Under the pieces are notes generated by a model, which worked only from the letters and a program-made list of their open reading frames with translations, did not search any database and had not been told where the DNA came from. Of a DNA stretch of 64,000 nucleotides, positions 46,400-58,448 are shown in pieces. This stretch comes from Euwallacea fornicatus (lineage: Eukaryota; Arthropoda; Insecta; Coleoptera; Curculionidae): positions 1 through 64,000 of the forward strand of contig NC_089549.1 in the NCBI RefSeq assembly GCF_040115645.1. The letters are read 5' to 3'. The position numbers and the translations under genes are program-made. The stretch's first letter is position 1; each line of letters opens with the position of its first letter.

Positions 46400-48065
46400 A
46401 TGGAAGCTGTAAAAGCTTTTAATTCGGAGGTAAGTTCGTTGTTAACTGTGCATTGAGTGGCCCCAAACATGTGCCCCTCCCGGCATTTTCACTTCATTTT
46501 TTCAAGAAAATATCGGATTTTGGCCTAAATTAATGTTTACAATGTGATGTGCATGTTTTGGGCTTTATATCATAATAGTAAATATTACAGTTTAGAATTG
46601 ACATAACATCTCATAATTGGTAGTAGATTTTCGCATTTTTCAACCTTCATTGTCAATTTTATCTATATAAATGCTAATGATAATCAGTAGCTATTTTGAT
46701 AGATAAAAAAAATTGCAATCTTATATATAGATCTCTATTCAACCATTAGTTTTTGCTCTTTTCTTTCGGCAGTTGAGTACCTTGTCTCAAGGCCCTTGTT
46801 TCTATTATATACATAAAGTATAAATCTCGAATATAAGTAAGAGAAAGATAAAAGTAATTTATATTTAAAGGAAGATGTCTGTTGACCTCATATAATTCAT
46901 TAAAAAAATATGGATAATATGTAGCAGCATAATGTGAAGAAGGTGAAGAGTAATGTCTCAATATAGTTAAATATTATTAAGTTAAATGTTAACAAAACTG
47001 TTTTATTGTATTTTTGTTGACTCAAATTTTACTGTTAAAAAGTTGATATATTATACAGGTTATTAGCATATTTAGAGTTGAACTATGATCTCTTCCATCA
47101 AGAGCTGTCTGAATCCCAATTTACAGGACCTTTCATTCCATTACAGCTTTCTTCTTTATATGAAGTGAAACCTCCTATATCAAAAGCCAAAATGACAGCT
47201 ATCACAAGAGGTGCTATAAAGGCCATCAAGTTCTATAAGCATGTGGTGCAGAGTGTGGAGAAATTCATTCTTAAGTGCAAACCAGAATACAAAGTTCCTG
47301 GATTATATGTGATTGACTCTATAGTCCGGCAATCTAGGCATCAATTTGGGGCTGAGAAAGATGTGTTTGCACCCAGATTTTCGAAAAACCTACAACAGAC
47401 CTTTGTCAACTTGTTTAAGTGCCCAACTGAAGACAAAGTAAGTGATCTATATTTTTTGTGATGAATCTAACTTGAAGTGCAATGAAGATCTATTCTGAGA
47501 GACAATGTAACTTTACAGAGTAAAATCATCAGAGTGTTGAATTTGTGGCAAAAGAACCAAGTGTTTGCACCAGAAGATATTCAACCGCTCTTCGATCTGG
47601 CAGACCCCAACAATCCAATTTATCAACAGATCCAGCAGCAGAGCACTCCGGTTTTGCAAACCAATGGATCACAACCGCAACAAGTTGTGAAAGGTTGGTA
47701 AAATTAATTTTAACACTGAATTTGTGTATTCTGCAATGTGCCAATGATACCGAGATGGAGGAGAGGAGACTTGCACTTTTTACTACAAAACGTTAATAAA
47801 ATTGCTGGACATTTCATGGAAATTTAAATGCAAAATCTAAAAGATTTTTTCTGATTTTTTTCTGATGAAAATTAATATTCAAAGTCAATTCCAGCTACAT
47901 CTACAAGTGCAAAACCTCATGTTAAAATTGCAATTTTATATTTGATATGAATTTATCAAAAAGCTGCAGCATTCTTGGAGAAATTTGTGTTTGCTAATCA
48001 GCTCTAAATTCCATGCCAATATTTCTACTATTTTTGTTCATCTGTAATATTTGGTTGTGCTGCCA

Positions 48066-48098
<33 letters not shown>

Positions 48099-48287
48099 TA
48101 CATAATTAAATTGTCCTTCTGTTTCAACTCATAATAATGCACAAATGTATGTCTGTATTGGGACTATTATTTTGAGCAAAGTAAGGCAAATTGAAGTTTT
48201 GTCCATTTATCATTAATCCCCAATTACTATATTAGGGCTGATTAGTTGAATCATGACTTGAGCTTAGCTCTCCTAAACCTGATTCAC

Positions 48288-48320
<33 letters not shown>

Positions 48321-51300
48321 TGTATGTATATATGTATGTATGTATGTATGTATATATGTATATGTATATATGGAATTGGTTTGTCAGATTGACGTTATTG
48401 TGGCACCAATACATTTTTTGTGGGTTCAATTTATGAAAATCGGATTTAAATGAACCAAGTCAATTACGGTTCAATAACTTAGCCTTAGTATTAACTTTTG
48501 TTGGGTATGCTTCAAATTTGTTATCTGTAAAATTCAAAGGTACAGTGAACAGGGTTTGGTAGAGAGATCGGATTTTTCCCTATCAACTGATTTTTTAACC
48601 AGTTACATGAATGTATATTGATACGACAGCTAATCCGCCAGCCAAAATCAGTTAACAGGGATCAATCTAATCTAGATTTTTATTTCCAAAAGCCCCTTTT
48701 AGGAACTATGTAGCAGATCAATGGACTTTTTGAGCATCAAAATGGGGAATTTTTCTTGGGTTTTTCAAAATTTATTTTTGCATAATTATTTTGCGTATTC
48801 GCCCATTTCTATTCGCCCACCACGCCCCAGTCAAATGACAAAGGTAAGGTTTAAATTGGGGAGAGAGCGCCGGATGACTTTGACTGGGGCTTAGCTTAAA
48901 GGTAAGTCTAGTAGCATAAATAGTAGGAACAACTAGAATGGTATTAGGGGCATTCACCATCTTGTTCAGAAGACTTTAGAACATTAATTTTTTTTCTCTT
49001 AGTCATATTTAGTTGTTCGTACTTATCCGTAATCAAGCCTCAAATTTCCAATCGACCAATGCCATTAATTTGACGTTTGATTATATTATTGTTAAGATAT
49101 ATTTTGGAATTGTATCGATCGCAGAAAGGATTAGAGAAATATGAAGGAAAAATTGCGCAAATTTGGCACATTGCGATGCGCACGCCACTGTCTAAATAAG
49201 TTGTTCATGATAGGTTCGCCGGCTCTTCAAAGAACCCCCACCAAGGCCAACCAATCAACCACGGCAGAGGCGGCCACACCTAATTTGGTTAGTTTCGGTT
49301 TTGTGATAATTAATAAGGGCGACTACCGGAAGGACACGAAAGCGGCTTTATTTGACAGAAAAATGTTTTTCTCCCTAGGGGTTAATGCGTGTTTATCAGT
49401 TTATATTGAATTTCAAGTTGTGCTGTTAATTGTTGCAATGTAGGCTTAGGAGTATGCATTTGATATGTTGATGTTCCCAGTAACACCATTAACACTACAT
49501 TATTATTCATTCCAATTATTATAGATATAGCTTTCATTGAAGTTACCTCGTTGAGTTGTAATTCCGTCCGATAATGGGCATTGCATAATTTTTGTGACCT
49601 ATTTGCAATGGCAATATTTTTTATGAATCATTTGTTTAAAGCATGTGGTTAAACTTTAAATAGTTAGTGTTTTGGTCTTTCGGGGAATTGCGAATGGTCT
49701 TTAATTCAACTTTAAAGGCTTGAATTTGACTTGTTGTAAGTCTTAAAAACTGAAGGCACTCATTATATAAAGGACCGATAACGGTAGCCAATTTTTTACC
49801 TTTAACCGGGGCTAAATTGAAAAGCTGGAAGTAAGGCCACCTTTATTTGTTTAGACTGACAGTGCCATCATAAGACTGACCAACGGTAACTGCAAAGTTG
49901 GTTGTCAATTTGCGCAAGATGTCAGTTCGGGTTTATATATTGAGTGCTTCTATCGCCCACTTATGGAATACGAAAAATTGCATCTGTTAAATAGTATTCT
50001 AAGACATTGTCAAAATTAATGATCGTCCAAAGAGTGCAATGCAATTTAATTTTTGTTTGTGGATGCATTGGTACTAGATCTATTGGGAATTGATGATTTG
50101 GAACTAGTTGATTCTCGATGATAGCCATCCAATCTGATTCATTGAAAATTACTGATCGATCGGCTCCAAATCATCGTTTTCATCTAATAACATTACCCCA
50201 CGCTCCATATTGAATTATCATTCTGAATTTAAATAATTATGAGGCGTGTTAGTATCCTTATATATTTATATAGGTATCCTTTCATGTTGGTTTTTTGACA
50301 TTGCTAACAGCACTCTCGTTCGACCAATCAGAGCTAGTTTGTCAAAATCCATACTTTTCACTTAATGAAAATATCGCAAATCTTTGCTGTGACATGACCT
50401 TTAGAAAATTTTGAAGGACTGTCACTTGAGAATATCGAACACTCCCCAAGTGTGTTGTATAGAAACAGACATTTTTCTGTTTTCTTAAATTATTGAAATG
50501 GCAAAATTGGGCTCGGAGGATTAATTGGAGGATTAATTGAATTGTGTGTGAATTAGGCTGAATACTCTCATATTAGAGAATAATATTTTAGTCTCATTTT
50601 GCTCACCAATAGGTTAAAAAATTCGATTTTTCTTTTCTCTTATTTTACAGAAATACGTCTGTAATAAGTTCATTTGTATAATATCAGCGGGAGCTCCAAA
50701 ATTATCTTATAAAGTGTTTGTGGCATCTTGGGGTGATAATATCATGACATTAAATTTGATATATTACAATGATACTTGATGACCTGTTAGGTTTATTCTG
50801 GCTAGTCAGGATGTCATCCTAGAATGACGTAAGAATCCTTTGCAACTCAAATTGTAAATTTGAATTCAAAATGAGCAATGTAATCGTTTAGAAGGATTCT
50901 TTAACCCTTTTGAGATAGTTTCAAGGTAGATTGGAACAGGCCTTTTTTATGTGCTTATTAACAGTTGAGATAATCATTTTTAAATTGTTAAATACCTTAA
51001 TGAACTTATTCCAGATTAATTTTCGGTTAAATAAGTATTGGTGAAATATGGAGGGTGTACTAGAAATGTTATTTTTGTTTGTTAAAAGCTTTGGGAAATC
51101 TATATTTTTAGAGCAAAAATTTTACAAGAGTTTTGATGTTTTGCATCAACAATCGTTTATCTCCTTAATGGTCAAATTAATAATGTACTGTTAACGTTAA
51201 CATCGATCTAGTTTCTACAGAAATCAAGAATTTGACTCAACACCGGTCGCAATTTAACCTGTTTATGGAAATCCGTTCGTAGTTGAAGTTAACGTATATT

Positions 51301-54300
51301 GATTAGACGACCTTAAGGGCCAAAGTATCAAAGTTTTGTTAACCATGCCATTTAGAACGTAATAAATAATGCACTGTTAACTTAATCAAGTTAGTTTTCA
51401 AAGAAACCAAGAACCTGACCGTCTAGGCCCTTACGAAAACAATCTTGTTGGCAAAATTAACAGCACTTTGATATATTTTGAACAATTTTGACGTCATTTA
51501 AATTTCTTGTAGTGTAGAGTATTTATCATAGACACGAGAAAATAAAGACACACTATACTAAGATCGAAGCCTTGAGCGGATGTTCTTGCATGGCTAGATA
51601 ATTTAAAATGTCAGGCTCGCGAGGATTGTCCTTCGGGTCTAAATCAAGATTAGAAGGGTGGTGGCCGACTTCGCGAAGTGATTGGCCACTGTCACTTTCA
51701 ACACTGTAAACATCCGATAGGTAGTACTAAGGACTGCGTGAGAAGTCTTGATGACGACGAGACATATGAAGATGTGCTAGTGGCATATTCAATTTTAATG
51801 CATGCCAGAGTGCAGTACTTGGCATAACCAATTCTGCTGCTCAACAAAAACAAGAAGTTATGTCCAAATAGACTGGTCGACTCCCTCAAGTCAACGAAAC
51901 CACTGTAATTCCACATAGGCGAGACGTGGGGAGCCCAACGCTATGTCATATACGTGGTAAAGGCACTCCCGCATTCGCCGCCTTTTCCCCACCACCATTA
52001 TCATCATCAGACAGCAGCGATTAATCTCATAATTTCTACGGATATGATCTTCCAGATAAAAGTGTTTATTAATCCTTAATGAGGTTCAGTTTCTTCAACA
52101 CAGGTGGAAAAGAGAAAGAGGAAGATGGAAAGGAATTTCGACCATTTTTTTATTTTCTTCGGAAATATCTTCTAGATAAAATTAAGAATATTGATGTATT
52201 TTGGCGATTATTGAGAAAGTCGCAGATGATTTCTGAATGCTGGCAAAATTATGGAATTTGTTAAAGCACAAAAACTGTATAAATATTTTCTCTTAACCGA
52301 TTTCGGAAAATTTCTTGCGATCCAGGCTCCGGCGCGTTCCTATTGCTCTCTTATCTGGGAGTCTTTATATATGAGCTAAACATCCACAAAAACCTTACAA
52401 TGCAAGTGGGCCAACCTGTATATATGTTTTGAACTGTTTCCAATTATGGAATAGTTACTCATTTATTATAAATGCTATTAATATCAATCTAGTTACCACA
52501 GAAACCACCAGGCTCTATTCTAATCTTTCTATGGAAAGTAGCTTGCAGTTAACGTTGACAACACATAATTCAGGACTTTAAAGTGGTAATTACTTTTCAA
52601 TATCCTTTCGCGAAGTTATGTTAGTAACATTATGTTTAGAGGTAAACTTTGTTGCTATTGACCATATTGAATCGGTTTATTGAAAACATCTTGTAATAAA
52701 AGAAACTCTTAAAAAGGCCAATCAAGTGAAAAACTATCAACAGTTATGAAAGGATAGACCCTGTAATAGATTTAGTACAGTTTACGCCCAATATGGATAT
52801 ATACCTTAAGTTTTTGTGCCTTTCATTGCGTCCAAATAAACAACTTATTTAGACAAAGGTTTTGTGCCAAATCTACGTGTAAGATTTTCCGGAACAGTTT
52901 TCAATATTTTAATTCGTCTTTACAGAACATAACAGATCCAGTCCTGCAGCAATTGCAGCAGCTGCAAAGACTGCTCACCAAAGGTACAGATCCTACGTCA
53001 CGGCCTGAAGTGCATTTCGATCGTAAATTGTTGGATTTCGACTATGGGGACGATGAGGAAGAAGTCAATCCCAGTCCTCGTCCTTCTGCGACAGCCCCTG
53101 TAGCCACCGAATCAGTGGCGAGGTAAAAATAAAACGTTTCTTTTTAAATATACAGAGTGTTTGGTTACAAATGGTGCATAAATTAGAATTTCTTGTCCCA
53201 AAAAACCTCCGGATATACAGTTTTACAAAATGATCTGGAAGAAATCACAAGATATTAAAGAAAATGTGATTTATTTTTTCAACTTTAACACCCTGTATCT
53301 TTGTTATTATCGACTTTGGTACAGGTAAGTTGGGTTAAATTTAGTCCTTACCTCATGCTCTGTTACTTCATTAAAAGAATGTATCGAGTTACCAAATACT
53401 CTATATACAAAAAAAAAAACATTAAGTAGTTCAATTTTCATCTGCGGATATCCTCATGTTGTAAAAGTAAGGAGGATGACAACTGTATATAGCCCACTGG
53501 GTCATTAAGGTTTATAACAACATTTTGTTGATTACCCTCTCCTTCAAGAAATTCAAAGGTACAGCTATTTTAGGAAAGATGAAAACTGCTTGTTTTAAAC
53601 TATTAGAGTAGATCACTAGTCCGAATATCTTATTTAATTTTTATCTTATTAAATTATTTAATCCATGTTGGTTATCTTTACCTTTATTCGTTTTTCTATT
53701 ATGCGCTGTGTTCGCTATTACCATACAAAATATGTAACGCAATTTGCAGCCTTTTAACTAATCCTGAGGTGTTGCGGCAGCTGCAGACACTTCAGAGCAC
53801 TCTAGCCGGCGCTGTAAGCGGGCCTGAGGCTGAAAATGATCGCTTGAGAAAATTACATGAGATGAAGATGCAGGAGGATGAGTTTGACAAACACTTGGCC
53901 CAAACTGTTCCTGCAAGTTTACTTTATGGTGTTTGTGAAGAAAAATCTAAATTTGGGTTTTGCAGAATTTGCCCTTTGCGGCCGAGTGTGATTTCAAAGT
54001 AACGCAGCAAAGTTCGTCTTTGATTGGAGGACTACATTTTATTCCTCCTCCACCGGAAGAGCAGTTGAGACTAGGCTTCGACGCGAATTTGATGTTCGCG
54101 GGGATAAACAACGAAGTTGAGGTAAAATTTTTGGAACTTTGTTCAAAAACAGTTAAGAATTGTTTTTTCTTAGGTCATAACATTAGACCATGATGACTCG
54201 CATTCGGAAGATGAGAGGTATTCGAAGAGAAAAAAAAGCCGGTCCAGGTCTCGTTCTAGAGGTCGAGACAAAGATAGAAGGAGGAGGTCGAGGTCGAGGT

Positions 54301-57300
54301 CTGGATCTAGATCACGTGGACGCAGACATAGATCCAGATCCAAGGATAGAAAAGACAAGAAGGAAAGGGAGAGTGAAAAGGATCGAGAGAGAAAGAAGAG
54401 GGGCCTGCCGGTGATCAAGAGCAATCATTTAAGTGGTAAGTTCCATATTTCCAATGCCACTTTTTTTTTAACCTTTTGCGCAGTCTGCAGTACAACTTTA
54501 TGGGTGGGACACTTGTCCAAATTGTGCCACCAAGACGATCTTTCCAACACTTTCGGGGAATATGGCGATATCATTAGTATTGACTTGATTATTCCTCGAG
54601 GCTGCGCCTTTATCGTTATGCATCGAAGACAGGACGCAGCCCGTTGTTTGACCAAATTGAAGAATTACAATTTGCATGGAAGAGCCATGACCGTAAGAAT
54701 TTTTTTTCGATCAACAATAATGTTAATTAATTCGTTTTTTTTTTGTTTTAGCTGGCTTGGGCTCCGGGCAAAGGCGTCAAAGGAAAGGATCTTAAGGACT
54801 ATTGGGAGGGCGATTTGGGTGTCTCTTATATTCCTTACAACAAGCTGAAACAAGATATGGATTTGGATGCTTTAGAAGACGGAGGTGGTTCGGTTTGATT
54901 GCGTATTTTTACGTGTATTGAAGGTATATTTCAGGCATGATCGACGAAGACACCATGCCTGAATGGATGAGAAAAAAGATGGAGGATAACAATAAGAAAA
55001 ACCAGCCTGTAGAAGCTTCACCATATATGCTCGGAAGTAATATGGAATCTCCAATCGCTGCGTATCAAAAATACATATTAGGTACTTTCTTAGTGGGAGA
55101 CGGTTCTAATAATCACTCCACCATCGACACTAGTCAGCCTCCCCCGATGCCACCAACTACCCTCATGCAGCCGCCCATGTTGCCGCTAGTCAATCCCTTC
55201 CAAATGAACAATAGATTCTTGGGAGTTTTGCCGAATGTACCTAATTTAACCTTAGGCGTGCCACCACCCAATATGGCACCGCCACCCACAGTTCCCCCGC
55301 CTATGATTCAGGGTTTAGGGCTGGGAATCAATTCACCTTTTCAAGGTTGCTGTGCAGCACATTCTTGAGCCACTGGTGGTTATTTTTTTTTATTTAGGTG
55401 CCCCTGGATTTATGCCACCCAATTTGCCTCAAGAATCGAAACCTGCTCCCCCAGAGTCACTAATGAGTTTGGCAGGGCCACCCCTGACCATGCCTCCCGG
55501 CATATCCATGAATCAGCCGCCGCCCCCATTGCACATCAGCATGGACGATAATATGGACGTGGAGATGGAGGATGCTAGTACGTATCAGTTCTTTCGTTTA
55601 TATTTTTTATACATCTCTAGATATCATGTGATTTTATAACTTTTATAATTCACTAAATCATGTGTATCTCAACGTCGTTTAAGTAGTTACAGAGTCGTAT
55701 TTAGTGTAAAGGAGGAAGTAAAAAGAATTTTATTCAACTTTTTGAAAAATATTAATTCCTCAGAAAAGAGTTAAGCCATTGGACTTAATATAATTTTATT
55801 ATCCTAAGCCTTTTTTTTAAATTATCAAATTTCCAATGAGGGCAAAATTATAAAGTCGTACTGAGTTCTGGATATAAATCTTAGTTGGGAGGTTATTTGT
55901 ACCTATAAAAAAATATAATTATCGGTATTTTGGGAAAAATTGTAGTCAGAAACATGTTACACTACCGAGCTGAAGGAAATTTCGCAACTAGAATGTAAAT
56001 TCGTCATATGTTAAGGAAAAACATAGTACTGAAGTTAAGTCAATTTTTTTGGTTGCATTCAGTTTCGCCATGTTTTTCAGTACATACCGATATCAATAAG
56101 CCCCCTCCCAGTCTACTGAGTGATTTACCACCATTGGGCGGCCCTTTTATACGAGATAACAGGCGGGACGATTCTCATTTTTCTCCTGGAAAAAGGGATA
56201 ACAGGAGGGATAAAAGTGGGGAAAGGGGCCGCAGAAGAAGTCGCAGCAGAGACAGGTTCAAATACTACCACTTAAAAAATGTTTCATAATGTTGAGTTTA
56301 GACTCGTAATTTTTAGAGACAGGGAGAGAAACGACCGTGGAGGACGTGAAAACAATAGAGACAGACGCGAGAGAGATCGTGATTTCAGAGGTGGACGCGA
56401 TAGAGATAGACGAGGTGGCGACAGAGATCGCGGAAACCGGTAATGCATTCGATTGTTATACTATGGTTTCCATACAATTTTTGTTTCCTTTTTTGGTGTT
56501 AGGTGGAATTCGGATCGCAGAGAAGATCGTTTTGATCGGCGGGGAGGAAGGGAAAATAATTATGACAGAAGTCGCAGGGATTGCCCAGAGAGAAGAGAAC
56601 CGGATGGAAGGGAGAAGAGTGAGAGGGAGAAAAATTTGAATGAGAGATTGAAAGAGATGGCTGGTAAGTTTTTGTTTCTGATTGATAACATAGGAAATTT
56701 GAATGAAGAAATTTGATCTTAGGTATTAAATTTGACGAGAAGGTAGAAAGAAAAACACCACCTAGACGACCATCGGAAGCCAAAGATGAAGATCCTAAAG
56801 AGGAGGGGTTGCGCTTTGAACCCCCCCCAGGGGTCGGTGGTAAGCTTAATAATAACAGATCATAGGGCCGTGTACAGCAGTAATTTTATGATAGACGAAA
56901 ATCCTTTGAAACCGGAAACGAACTCCCCTTCGGAAACTAGAAATCCAAGTCCCGTAAATCGGTCTGAAAACCAGATAGACGCAGGTCAATCCCAGACAGT
57001 TATGCAAAGTGACGCTTTAATGGATTTTCCTGAGCCTGATTTTGAAGCTCGTAGATTTGATGAGCGATATAGGGACGATCCAAGCTTCGGTCGTGATCAA
57101 TTCGGATACGAAGGACAGCGATTTGAGAGTGAAGGAACATTTGGATCACAAAGCTTTGATGACCCTTATAGACCTGATGGAAGATTCGATTCGGAAGGTC
57201 CTCGGTTTAGGGGCCAAGGTTAGTGAAGTCAAGGGTTTTCTTTTTCGTTTTTTCGGAGCGTAACTGAAGAAACTCTGTAGGTCCTCCACTATTTGGAGAT

Positions 57301-58448
57301 GAAAATTTTGGCCCTCCTCCAGATATAATCATGGACGGCCCTCCGGGTTATGGGCCACCCGATTTTGGCTCCGGATTTGATGGTCCTCCTGGAGGATTTG
57401 ATGGACCTCCAGATAGATTCATCCGAGGAAGACGAGGTCGTGGACGAGGTAGATAACGATTCATAAAATTATTTTTTACTCTCTAATTTTCCTATTGCCA
57501 AGGACGTGGGAGAGGACCCGATTTTTACCTGCGGGATGACTTCGCTCCGCCAATGATGGATGAAAGTTTCGGGCCTCCAATGCGAGACGAATTTGGTCCG
57601 CCAATAAGGAACGACTTTGGTCCACCTAGAGATGATTTTGGACCACCCAGAGAAGATTTTGCTCCACGGGGCATGCGAATGCGTGGCAGAGCGTTCTTCA
57701 ATAGGGGCGGTGTTAGGGGCAGGGGAGGTAAGCTATGTAAAAGATTTAAATAAAATTTAAAAGTAAAAGAGAGGCGCAATTGAGTAACGCATAATATAAG
57801 ATATTCAATTAATAAAGGTTATAATTTTCTTATCCTCAATTTTTGCATCACTCCAAATTGATGAGATTAAAGAAAAATTAGGTTTAGAAAACTACTTTTT
57901 AGGACCTCCATTCCGAGACGGCTTTAATCCAGACTTCGAACCACCGGAGTTCTATAGAGGTGGACCGAGAGGTCGTTCCTTTGGTGACGTCTTTGGGCGT
58001 GGTCGAGCACGTGGTTTTCGTGGAAATCGTGGAGCACGAGGCGACTTCTTTGAAGGCCGAGGAGCGCCATTCGACGAAGGCCCTCCGGGAGAGGAGTTCG
58101 AGGGACGCGCAGGACGAGGTAGGAAAAAGAGCCGCTCTAGATGGGAAGGAGAAAGCATCGATGGGCCTCCGGGAAGTGAAGATTTTGCTGCAACAACCGG
58201 TGACGGTAAAGATCTTTTGCTTAATTTAAGGATTTCCTTTACGTCTTTTAACTTAAGGTGGAGGTACACCTCTACGTGACGAAATAGATGACCCAGGACC
58301 GCAATTATTGGACTTTAGCGCCCGTGAATCAACTGAGCAGGCTGCAGTGCCTGATTCAAAGCCACCACTTGTTGAGACCCATAAAGAGCCTTCAGCTACT
58401 GTGGTTAGTGTATCAGAGCCTACAGAGACTCCTGCTGAAACCGAGTAG
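46400..58448 (+). CDS. SCAF8: SR-related CTD-associated factor (SCAF4/SCAF8 type)
   Basis: Exons: 46400-46429, 47147-47437, 47519-47693, 49214-49287, 52926-53122, 53750-53912, 53966-54121, 54174-54435, 54484-54692, 54752-54887, 54935-55345, 55398-55577, 56081-56255, 56317-56439, 56503-56663, 56723-57218 (frame problem at an 8-C run), 57281-57448, 57503-57727, 57903-58205, 58258-58448; about 1,370 residues. Residues 1-140 are a CTD-interaction domain (EAVKAFNSE, SKAKMT, VPGLYVIDSIVRQSRHQFG). An RS stretch (about 365-445) precedes an RRM with TTLWVGHLS and GCAFIVMHRRQDA, then WAPGKGVKGKDLKDYWE. Proline-rich and R/D/G repeats follow. The ATG has a strong context (GCCACCATGG). SCAF4/8 bind the RNA polymerase II tail and restrain early polyadenylation. 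AATAAA lies at 58,973. Confidence 0.95.
48066..48370. repeat. TA/GTAT microsatellites in SCAF intron
   Basis: (TA)n followed by (GA)n at 48,066-48,100, then a (TA)n/(GTAT)n tract at 48,288-48,370. These produce a spurious Tyr/Ile minus-strand ORF. Confidence 0.8.
51165..52565. repeat. Three diverged copies of an intronic repeat
   Basis: Segments at about 51,180-51,300, 51,360-51,480 and 52,465-52,565 share, in order, AATGCACTGTTAAC-like words, a CTAGTT word, an AGAAACCAAGAACCTGAC-like word and a later GAAAA or GGAAA stretch. They are quite diverged. They look like old fragments of one interspersed repeat inside the large SCAF intron (49,288-52,925). I see no coding in the rest of this intron. 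Confidence 0.4.
53148..53408. mobile_element. Small MITE in SCAF intron
   Basis: ATACAGAGTGTTTGGTTAC at about 53,149 and GTTACCAAATACTCTATAT at about 53,389 are inverted ends about 260 bases apart. There is no coding frame inside. TA-type flanks would fit a Tc1/mariner-related MITE, but the exact target duplication is not clear. Confidence 0.5.
53913..53965 (+). other. Probable GC-AG intron in SCAF
   Basis: The reading frame is open through CCT and then needs removal of 53 bases. The only phase-compatible removal that keeps the sense downstream frame (NLPFAAECDFKV) uses a GC donor, CCT/GCAAGT, and the acceptor TTTTGCAG. Reading through gives a stop at 54,001. Confidence 0.65.

Noticed and set aside
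48232..48429. Minus-strand ORF with Tyr/Ile/Thr repeats
   Set aside because: It is the translation of a TA/GTAT microsatellite inside a SCAF intron.
51698..51916. 72-codon minus-strand ORF in the SCAF intron
   Set aside because: No recognisable motif. A transposon relic was considered, but no ends or paralogous copies are visible in the window.
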